Shown: positions 32,116 through 39,331 of the stretch, piece after piece
How positions within the stretch are numbered: position 1 is the stretch's first letter
Layout: each line of letters opens with the position of its first letter
NCBI GenBank assembly: GCA_002482965.1
Contig: DLGZ01000047.1
Coordinates: forward strand, 175,319 to 218,164
DNA length: 42,846 nt
Origin: Verrucomicrobiaceae bacterium UBA7681
Lineage (GTDB): Bacteria > Verrucomicrobiota > Verrucomicrobiia > Verrucomicrobiales > Verrucomicrobiaceae
Direction of reading: 5' to 3'
Translations under genes and position numbers: made by a program
Notes under the pieces: generated by a model
The model's input: only the letters and a program-made list of their open reading frames with translations
What the model was told of the DNA's origin: nothing
Database searches by the model: none

Positions 32116-34785
32116 TCACAGCAGCTTGTTCAGCAGCTTCATGTAGTCCCGCATGGTTTCCATCAGCACGGCGGGATCCACCTTCTGCCCACCGGCTTCG
32201 GGGGCCACCTCGGTCATATTCTCAGTCTCCCGGACAGTCAGGGCACCGAAGAGCTGCGAGCCCTGCTTCTTGTCGTCACAATCAAGCTGTGGAAGCTGGC
32301 TGTCCGATGGCAGAGGGAAGCCTTGGAGCACGCGTTTGAGGAAATCAGCGTGGCTGATGCCCCCTTTGCTCAGGCCCAGCAGAGGCACGGCCGTGCGGGT
32401 GAAGTATCCGTGTCCGTCTTTTTCCTTGGCGGTCTGGGCCGGGCTGCAGGCGGCGAAGAGCACTTCGACGGTGCCTTTATACGGATTGGGCGCGCCACGG
32501 GGCTCATCCTTGCGTTTGTCCACGTAGGCATCCAGTGCGGCCCGTGGCAGCACCATGAAACGTTCACGCTCGTCATCAATGGAGGACAGGCCAGGCGCAC
32601 GAAACAGGCGGCTGCTTGTACCGGAGTGGCAGTAGTCCAGGAAGAGCGTGAGGTTCACGCCTTTGGGCAGACGGTCCAGAAGCCTGCCGATGTCGTCATC
32701 GATGAGGAGGTTTCCAGACTCATAGTCAAAGGGCACCAGCGCTTCGTCGATGCGGTCTTTTTCGTCCCCGTTGACATCCGGCACCTGGGTGCCGTGGCTT
32801 GAGCACTGCACCACCAGCACGTCCCCCTCCTTGCAGCCGCGGGCCAGCTCTTTGACCGCATTGAGGATGCCCTCCCGCGAGGCCTGTCCATTGAGCAGGA
32901 GTCCGGTGTCAAATCCCAGCTTTTCCAGCTCCGCCTTCCACAGGCGTGCATCGTTGACGCAGCCGGAGAGGGGCTTGGTCGGGTAGTCGTCGATGCCGAT
33001 GCACAATGCACGACGCAGAGACTTGCGGTCTCCCCCGCGCCATCCGGCGTCAACGACAGCCTCCTCCAGCGACGGCGCAAAGTCTGCGAGCGCACGCTCG
33101 TCCTCCGGCTTGAAGGGAGCCACCGTCTTCCCCACGATGCGGGAGGCCATGCTGTTCAGCGTGGGAGAGTCGTTGTCAAAACCACCGTGCGTTGTTGATT
33201 GCGTGGCGGAGGCGCCGGTGGACTCTTTAGTGGGGGAGAACACCACCTGCCCCAGCTTTGAGGGGGAGCCGTTCAGCCCGTAGAGCTCCCTCAGGGACTT
33301 CGACGCGCGGAGAGACTCCTCCAGGCCTAGGATGGGCGTGGGCACCCCCGGCTCAAACGAGCGGCTGATGAAGTACAGCAGTGACTTGCGATAGATCTTA
33401 AAGCAGTTGTCCGCCAGCTCCGTCTTCTCGTTCATGGTGAACATGGTGCTGCGGCCGATGCCCTTATCCTTGCCAATGAGGCCCGCCAGACGTGACTCAA
33501 AGTCCTCGGAGGTGATGGCTGGGGCCAGCAGGAACAGTTCCTTGAAGCCGGGCACACCCGCTCTGAGGGCGGTGGGAATGAAAAAGGAGTGAAAGTTGGA
33601 CCCGGCGCTGTGGCCGCAGGCCAGCAGCTCGATATGATCGGCATTCGTGCTGGCATTGATGAAGCCGGCCAGCTTTTTGGCGGCATAAAGCGCGCCCCCG
33701 TCCGCCTTCACGGCATCTGCGGCATATTGCTTGATCTGTCCCCAGATCGCGTTGCCTGGGTAATACGCCACCTTTTCCAGAGCCCAGTCGGTGGGCGCGC
33801 TGATCCAGTCCTTCCAGCCGCGCTCCTCCTTGTCCCAGCCCAGCTTGCTGCGCAAGGCAGTCATGAATCCGGTCTCCCAGACGAAATAGACAGGATAGAC
33901 GTCGACGCTCAGCCATTGCTTGTGGTGGCGCAGCACGTGATCCAGCGCGCCCGGCTCATTCACCAGGCCTCCATGGGCCCAGATGAGGATGCGCAGCTTG
34001 CGCTTGTCCTTCTTCGCGTCCGCCAGGGCCTTGGCGAGATGGGTGTCGAACAAGGTGTTCACATCCTTCTCGGAGGTGGAGAAGGGCCCGCCGCCATTGA
34101 GCTTGCCATGGCTGAGGTTGATGACGTGTTTCTTCAAAGTGGCCACCTGCTCAGGCGTCAGTTGTTCAAGGTCGAGGTCTCGGGCGGGCTGCATGGCAGC
34201 AATGGTGGTGTCATTGGTTATCATAGGTGTGTTCATGGTGGGATTCAGGAGGAGCTGACTGAGCAGGGCGGCTGCGGCCCGCCCCTGAACGGAGGAGGGA
34301 CTGAAGGCCCGAAGTGCCTGCTCACGCCGCTTGGAGACGGCTGGTGTCCTGGCACGAGCGACGTGGCTCAGCAGCACTGCTTCGGTCAGAGGTGACGAGG
34401 CGCCAGCCGCCGCCGGAAGGAGGGTGACGCGGCCACGCCGCGCCAGAACGGGAAACTTCTTTTGCAGACAGGTGATGGCTTCTCCGAGGTTTTGCAGTTG
34501 CAGAGGAGTCACTGTGGCCTGCGGACCAGTCCCGCCGACAACCCCCAGTCTGAAAGCCCGCCCCTGGCCTGCCGCCGCCGTCTGGTTATTCCAGGGATGG
34601 CCCGGCCAGAGCCGGCCATCCGGGGTGAGGACAACGTGAATGTCCCCGGCCGCAGGCACTCCCGTGCCCTCCATGGCGACTCCGGAACTCACTTGGATGA
34701 CCTCAGGCTCGTGATCCCAGGACAATGCCTGCACGACCCAGGCAAGCTGGACGATGTTAAGCGGGGTTCGTGTCATATCATCCAT
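32116..34785 (-). CDS. Alpha/beta-hydrolase plus caspase-like (C14) protease fusion, B protein
   Basis: 889 aa. Residues 1-180: a segment reading DIHVVLTPDGRLWPGHPW and VTPLQLQNLGEAITCLQKKFP, faintly like an Amidase_2/PGRP fold without clear zinc ligands. Residues 262-475: alpha/beta hydrolase with oxyanion-loop HGG (271-273) and nucleophile elbow CGHSAGSN, Ser393. Residues 591-760: caspase p20-like domain (ALCIGIDDYPTKPLSGCVNDA) with His664 in CSSHGTQ and Cys719 in LDYCHSGT, plus IDEALVPFD. No signal peptide, so cytoplasmic. It begins 27 bp after the A gene. Such proteases act in bacterial cell-death and defence pathways; a similar role is inference. Confidence 0.9.
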   Translation of the reverse strand: MDDMTRTPLNIVQLAWVVQALSWDHEPEVIQVSSGVAMEGTGVPAAGDIHVVLTPDGRLWPGHPWNNQTAAAGQGRAFRLGVVGGTGPQATVTPLQLQNLGEAITCLQKKFPVLARRGRVTLLPAAAGASSPLTEAVLLSHVARARTPAVSKRREQALRAFSPSSVQGRAAAALLSQLLLNPTMNTPMITNDTTIAAMQPARDLDLEQLTPEQVATLKKHVINLSHGKLNGGGPFSTSEKDVNTLFDTHLAKALADAKKDKRKLRILIWAHGGLVNEPGALDHVLRHHKQWLSVDVYPVYFVWETGFMTALRSKLGWDKEERGWKDWISAPTDWALEKVAYYPGNAIWGQIKQYAADAVKADGGALYAAKKLAGFINASTNADHIELLACGHSAGSNFHSFFIPTALRAGVPGFKELFLLAPAITSEDFESRLAGLIGKDKGIGRSTMFTMNEKTELADNCFKIYRKSLLYFISRSFEPGVPTPILGLEESLRASKSLRELYGLNGSPSKLGQVVFSPTKESTGASATQSTTHGGFDNDSPTLNSMASRIVGKTVAPFKPEDERALADFAPSLEEAVVDAGWRGGDRKSLRRALCIGIDDYPTKPLSGCVNDARLWKAELEKLGFDTGLLLNGQASREGILNAVKELARGCKEGDVLVVQCSSHGTQVPDVNGDEKDRIDEALVPFDYESGNLLIDDDIGRLLDRLPKGVNLTLFLDYCHSGTSSRLFRAPGLSSIDDERERFMVLPRAALDAYVDKRKDEPRGAPNPYKGTVEVLFAACSPAQTAKEKDGHGYFTRTAVPLLGLSKGGISHADFLKRVLQGFPLPSDSQLPQLDCDDKKQGSQLFGALTVRETENMTEVAPEAGGQKVDPAVLMETMRDYMKLLNKLL

Positions 34786-34812
34786 AGGTCAGTCGGGCTG
34801 GAGGTGCCGGGA

Positions 34813-36813
34813 TCAACGTGAGCGCCGTCCTACCTCCAGCGGCTCCTTCAAGACGTGGTCGGGACCATCCACGTCAGGAGTCTGGCGGAAGCGCAGCTCC
34901 CGGATCTTTTCCGCGACATGCTCGGCAAGCTTGTTTGCGCTGAAACGGTCCGCAAGGGCCGTAGGAGGCGCGTCCGGAAGGGCTCGGAGCACGCTGGCCA
35001 GGGCGTAAGTGAAGACGCCGTAGGTCACGGAGCCCTCGTGGATTTCCTCGGCGACCTCGCTTTCCTTGCACGCCTTGAAGATCACGGGCTCAAACGGTCC
35101 TTTATGCCCGTAAAGTTTTTCAAAACGACTTTGGTTCTTCACCAGCTTGGTGCGCAGAGGGTCGGCCTTGCCAATTTTGCGTGTCTGCAGCGGCCCATCC
35201 GCCGACTCCTGCTTCTGCCCTTGTAGATAGCTTTCCCGGTTCTTCCTGTCCCACCGCTGCTTCTTCGGAGACCACTCCATCTCCCGGTGCAGCACGTCCG
35301 CAGGCGGACTCAGCCCGCGGTGGCGGACGCCGTCACGGCTGATTCCGCCCGCATGACAGCAGTCAAAGAAGGCCACGAAATTCACCTCGTAGGAGAGCTG
35401 GCTGTACAAGTCGTAGAACCAGTCATCTGTGACTGCTTTCTCGATGCTCCAGTCGAAATCGTACGGCACCAGACATTCGTCCAGCGCGTCGATCGTCTCC
35501 CCCAGACCATAGGAGGCGATTTGCGCGCCATGTCCGGAATAGTAGAGGATGCGGGTGGAGTCTGGCGGGGCGTCTTTCAGCAGCCACTCCAGCCGGTCAC
35601 GTATCTGGCTGGCTGTGGCACGTTCATTGAGCAGCAGGCGGATGTCGCCCGCCTTGAAGCCACGGTTCTGTAGAAAACGGCTGACAAGGTACGCATCATT
35701 GATGCAGCCGGACAAGCGATGCGCCGGATCCGGGTAGTCATTGATACCAATGACCAAGGCCTTCCAGTCTTCCTTAGGGCGTGCCAGGGCACGCCTGCCT
35801 TTGCCACCCGGCAGCGCCGACGCGGACACCTTTTTATCCCATTCCAGCCAAGCATCCTGTGAGACGGTGTCATACGGCATCGGCGAGGTGCCGGCGAGGA
35901 TGCGCCACATGCCAAAACGCGCATTTTGGTGCTGCAGGTACTGCTCAGGAGAGGGGTCTTGGTCAGAGGGATTGGAAAAAGGTGTCAATATCTCGCGAAA
36001 CGTGGGCGCGGGCGCTTCTGTGCCAGACGCGGCGGTGGAGGCACCTCCAGCCTTGTTCCCTCCCCGTGAATGCGTGCTGGAGACCGTCTGCAAAGGCGCG
36101 CTCAGAGAATCGTCCGCGGGGTTCGTCAGGTTGAACCACCATGCCACAGGCGGCATCATCAGACGCCCTCCGAAGACGGATCGTACCAGCGGATTCCCAA
36201 GCGGGGAAGCCAGTGTGATAAGAATGATCCCCTCTCCCAGATGTTGGTTCTCCGGCCGGATCAGAGCATCATAAACAGGCAGGCAGGTCAGGCCATGTGC
36301 GCAGATAATCTGTGGTTTGATCCCTTTACGGGCCTTGAACCCCCTGAGGGCCCGCACCACTTTCTTGCGCATCTCCACCTGCCCCGCCGTGTTCTCCGCC
36401 CACTGGGCCAGCAGGCCAGCCTGCCAGCGTGTCTTCTCACTCAGGGCACGCCAAGTTCCAGCAGTGGCCATGCCAGCGCTGGCCGGGACAGCACCCACCG
36501 ACATGACCGCCTTCCACAGCCCATGCCGGAGGGCCAGGCTTATGGAATGCTGGCTAGGTGCCAGTTTCTCCTGCTTCTTCAGAATTTCATCAAAGCCCAC
36601 CGCGTGAGACCTAGCCTTGACCGTCTCATTCCAGAACCCGAACTCAGCTTCAATGGCGCGGCTCCAAAGATCAACCCACGATGGCTCCTCCACGGCGGAA
36701 TGTTCGGTGCCGACCTGATCCGTGTTGCGCTGCCCTCTGAAACAAAGGACGCCGAACTCCTTCCACGAGCTTTCACCTGACGAGGACCGCATTGCTTTCA
36801 GACCGTCCAACAT
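34813..36813 (-). CDS. Caspase-like (C14) protease with degenerate hydrolase region, A protein
   Basis: 666 aa, first gene of the pair. Residues about 165-215 read QIICAHGLTCLPVYDAL, then IILITLASPLGNPLV, which matches the elbow-helix-strand pattern of alpha/beta hydrolases but has AHGLT where GHSLG is expected (Gly174 at the serine position), so esterase activity is probably lost. Residues 348-500 are a caspase p20-like domain: WKALVIGINDYPDPAHRLSG, catalytic His428 in YYSGHGAQ and Cys486 in FDCCHAGG, with DALDECLVPYD between. Residues 500-666 (FKACKESEVAEEIHEGSVTYG and GVFTYALASVL) are p10-like. The 27-bp spacing indicates an operon with the B gene. Confidence 0.9.
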   Translation of the reverse strand: MLDGLKAMRSSSGESSWKEFGVLCFRGQRNTDQVGTEHSAVEEPSWVDLWSRAIEAEFGFWNETVKARSHAVGFDEILKKQEKLAPSQHSISLALRHGLWKAVMSVGAVPASAGMATAGTWRALSEKTRWQAGLLAQWAENTAGQVEMRKKVVRALRGFKARKGIKPQIICAHGLTCLPVYDALIRPENQHLGEGIILITLASPLGNPLVRSVFGGRLMMPPVAWWFNLTNPADDSLSAPLQTVSSTHSRGGNKAGGASTAASGTEAPAPTFREILTPFSNPSDQDPSPEQYLQHQNARFGMWRILAGTSPMPYDTVSQDAWLEWDKKVSASALPGGKGRRALARPKEDWKALVIGINDYPDPAHRLSGCINDAYLVSRFLQNRGFKAGDIRLLLNERATASQIRDRLEWLLKDAPPDSTRILYYSGHGAQIASYGLGETIDALDECLVPYDFDWSIEKAVTDDWFYDLYSQLSYEVNFVAFFDCCHAGGISRDGVRHRGLSPPADVLHREMEWSPKKQRWDRKNRESYLQGQKQESADGPLQTRKIGKADPLRTKLVKNQSRFEKLYGHKGPFEPVIFKACKESEVAEEIHEGSVTYGVFTYALASVLRALPDAPPTALADRFSANKLAEHVAEKIRELRFRQTPDVDGPDHVLKEPLEVGRRSR

Positions 36814-37124
36814 AAATCCGATTAAATAAATAATTTTCTTATCAAACGAACTCGTTTAATCACAAGATCACGCATTTAAACCTAGTCAAATTGGAACACG
36901 ATCAATTCCGCGTCAAACGTCTTCATACATGATTCCCCATTATAATAACCGCCAACAACCAGGCATTCCATTCAGACCGCAATAAGGCCTTGCCCAAAAA
37001 GATTCTCACAAACGGTCCCTCGGACGCAGTGGACCCAATGGCATGAAGCCCGTCCTCGCGTGGCCGCTGGGCACCGTCTTTGAAACGGAAGACGAGTCCT
37101 GGGGGACCGTGTTTTAGCCCTACC
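36814..37124. other. 311-bp AT-rich leader region between lepA and the caspase pair; no gene seen
   Basis: The part nearest the A gene (about 36814-36950) is clearly more AT-rich than the surrounding genes and contains a 20-bp near-palindrome (36841-36860). The part near lepA has a 6-bp hairpin (cgtctt at 37075-37080 with aagacg at 37089-37094) and an 8-bp inverted pair (37012-37019 with 37103-37110), neither followed by a T-run. Short frames here are under 30 codons and unconvincing. It probably holds the caspase promoter. Confidence 0.6.
36841..36860. promoter_or_regulatory. 20-bp palindrome, candidate operator of the caspase pair
   Basis: Half-sites atcaaacga and tcgtttaat (reverse complement attaaacga) surround a 2-bp centre with one mismatch in nine. 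Its edge is 27 bp upstream of the A-gene ATG, in the AT-rich leader. Position and symmetry fit a dimeric repressor or activator site; no regulator gene is adjacent. Confidence 0.5.
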
Positions 37125-38921
37125 TCAGTCGTTCTTCAGCACCTGAATGAACGCCTCCTGCGGGATGTTCACCCGGCCGATGGCTTTCATCTTTTTCTTA
37201 CCTTCCTTCTGCTTGTCGAGGAGCTTGCGTTTACGGGAGATGTCACCGCCGTAACATTTGGCGGTCACGTCTTTGCGCATGGCGCTGATGCTTTCGCGGG
37301 CGATGACCTTGCCACCGATGGCGGCCTGAATGGCGACGACGAAGAGCTGCTGGGGGATGACTTCCTTGAGCTTGGCGCAGAGCTGGCGGCCACGGCTTTC
37401 AGCCTTGCTGCGGTGAACGATGCAGGAGAAGGCGTCCACGGGCTCGCTGGCGATGAGGATGTCCATCTTGACGAGTTCGGCGGCCTGGGTGCCGGCGTGT
37501 TCATACTCCATGCTGCCGTAACCACGGGTCATGGACTTGAGCTTGTCGTTGAAGTCCACGAGGATCTCATTCAGTGGCAGGACGGTGTGCAGAAGCACGC
37601 GACGGTCGTCGAGGGTCTCGGTGTTGTTCACCACGCCGCGCTTGTCCATGACGAGCTGCATGATGTCTCCAATGTTCTCGTTCGGGATCATGACGTTCAC
37701 CTTCACGATCGGCTCGCGAATCTCGTCGATCTCAGCCTGCGGTGGCAGAAAGGTCGGATTGTCCACCTTGAGCTCGGTGCCGTCGGTCTTCCTCACATCG
37801 TAAATGACGGAGGGATAGGTGGAGATGACATCCATGTCGAACTCACGGCGCAGGCGCTCCTGGACGATTTCCATGTGCAACAGTCCGAGGAAGCCGCAAC
37901 GAAAGCCGAAGCCGAGAGCGGCGGAGCTTTCTGCCATGAAGGTGAAGGCGGCGTCATTGATCTGGAGCTTGCCGACGGCGAGCTTCAAGGCCTCGAAGTC
38001 GTCAGTGCTGACGGGATAGATGCCGCTGAAGACGAGGGGATGGATCTCTTTGAAGCCGGGCAGTGCCTCGGGGGCAGGCTTGCGGCTCTCGGTGAGTGTG
38101 TCGCCGATCTTCACATCAGCGGTCGTTTTGACGTTGGCGATGATGTAACCGACATCGCCAGCCTCCAGCTTTTCACAGGGGACCATCTTCGGGCGGAAGG
38201 TGCCGAGGTCCTTGATTTCGGAATCGTTGCCTGAGGCCATGAGGCGCACCTTTTGACCACGCACGATGGTGCCGGACATGACGCGGACATAGCTGACCAC
38301 ACCGCGATACGGATCGAAGATCGAATCGAACACGGAAGCCCGCAGGTAGCCGTCGCCAGGATCTGTCGGCGGCGGGATGAAGGCGACGATGGCCTCCAAA
38401 ATGTCTTCAATGCCAATGCCCATCTTCGCACTGGCAGGCACAGCCTCATCGGAAGAGAGCTGCAGGATGTCCTCAAGCTGGCGCTTCACCTTTTCGACGT
38501 CGGCGCTCGGGAGGTCGATCTTGTTGATGATGGGAACGACGTGCAGATTCTGCTGCAGGGCGAGGTTCAAATTTGCAACGGTCTGCGCTTCCACGCCCTG
38601 AGATGCATCCACCAGCAGGAGTGCGCCTTCACAGGCGGCGAGAGAACGGCTGACCTCGTAGCTGAAATCGACGTGGCCGGGGGTGTCGAGCAGGTTGAGC
38701 TTGTACATCTGGCCGTCCTTGGCCTTGTAGTTCATGCACACGGGATGCGCCTTGATGGTGATGCCGCGTTCGCGTTCCAGATCCATGGAATCGAGCAACT
38801 GATCCTGCTGCTGTCTTACCGTGATGGTTTGCGTGAATTCCAACAGACGGTCAGAGAGCGTAGTCTTCCCATGGTCGATGTGGGCGATGATGGAGAAATT
38901 GCGGGTGCGGGAGATGGACAT
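37125..38921 (-). CDS. lepA: Elongation factor 4 (LepA), ribosome back-translocase GTPase
   Basis: 598 aa, the standard LepA length. G1 AHIDHGKTTLSDRLLE, switch ERGITIKAHPV, G3 LLDTPGHVDFSYEVSRSLAA, G4 INKIDLPSADVEKVK, followed by the EF-G-like domains and the LepA C-terminal domain (YGGDISRKRKLLDKQKEGKKKMK, IPQEAFIQVLK). LepA acts on ribosomes under stress and in initiation. It is divergent from the dehydratase gene at 39019 and its transcript runs toward the caspase pair 311 bp downstream. No oddities seen. Confidence 0.98.
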   Translation of the reverse strand: MSISRTRNFSIIAHIDHGKTTLSDRLLEFTQTITVRQQQDQLLDSMDLERERGITIKAHPVCMNYKAKDGQMYKLNLLDTPGHVDFSYEVSRSLAACEGALLLVDASQGVEAQTVANLNLALQQNLHVVPIINKIDLPSADVEKVKRQLEDILQLSSDEAVPASAKMGIGIEDILEAIVAFIPPPTDPGDGYLRASVFDSIFDPYRGVVSYVRVMSGTIVRGQKVRLMASGNDSEIKDLGTFRPKMVPCEKLEAGDVGYIIANVKTTADVKIGDTLTESRKPAPEALPGFKEIHPLVFSGIYPVSTDDFEALKLAVGKLQINDAAFTFMAESSAALGFGFRCGFLGLLHMEIVQERLRREFDMDVISTYPSVIYDVRKTDGTELKVDNPTFLPPQAEIDEIREPIVKVNVMIPNENIGDIMQLVMDKRGVVNNTETLDDRRVLLHTVLPLNEILVDFNDKLKSMTRGYGSMEYEHAGTQAAELVKMDILIASEPVDAFSCIVHRSKAESRGRQLCAKLKEVIPQQLFVVAIQAAIGGKVIARESISAMRKDVTAKCYGGDISRKRKLLDKQKEGKKKMKAIGRVNIPQEAFIQVLKND

Positions 38922-39018
38922 TCAGTTGGCTTGGCGGGGGGCGGAGTATTTAATCCAGCGACGGGAAGAAAGCAATTCCGATGCTTGAAGCCTGTGACCT
39001 ACCGCCGGATGCTACCCC

Positions 39019-39324
39019 ATGAAACCGGAGCTTTTGAGCGAATCCGCCATCCAGCAGCAGATGACACCCCTCCCCGGCTGGCAGAGGGAAGGCACGGAAC
39101 TGGTGAAAGAGTTCCGTTTTACCAGCTATCTGGCCGGCATTGAATTTGTGCGGCGCGTTGGCGGTCTGGCCGAGGCGATGAATCACCACCCGGACTTGTT
39201 TGTCGGCTGGCGCAAAGTCACCGTGCGTCTGACCACCCACAGTGCTGGAGGATTGACCCGGCTGGATTTTGAACTGGCCGGTCAGATCGCGTCGGTCGAA
39301 GCTGTCCCGACCAACCCCGCCTAA
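39019..39324 (+). CDS. Pterin-4a-carbinolamine dehydratase
   Basis: 101 aa, the usual length for the family (about 95-110). Signature residues are in AMNHHPDLFVGWRKVTVRL, with the active-site His pair followed by Asp, and the TTHSAGGLTRLDFELA tail. It dehydrates 4a-hydroxy-tetrahydrobiopterin when phenylalanine hydroxylase is present, and in many bacteria acts as a moonlighting protein with no hydroxylase nearby, as here. ATG at 39019 is the first start and leaves the core complete. Convergent with the secretin gene (7 bp between). Confidence 0.94.
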   Translation: MKPELLSESAIQQQMTPLPGWQREGTELVKEFRFTSYLAGIEFVRRVGGLAEAMNHHPDLFVGWRKVTVRLTTHSAGGLTRLDFELAGQIASVEAVPTNPA

Positions 39325-39331
39325 AAAAGAC

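Noticed and set aside
37012..37110. 8-bp inverted pair acggtccc/gggaccgt as possible element ends
   Set aside because: Short, 83 bp apart, no duplication or transposase; expected by chance in this length.
37080..38234. 384-codon open frame opposite lepA
   Set aside because: Antisense reading of a firmly identified LepA gene; its translation is rich in Asp, Gly, His and Leu without motifs.
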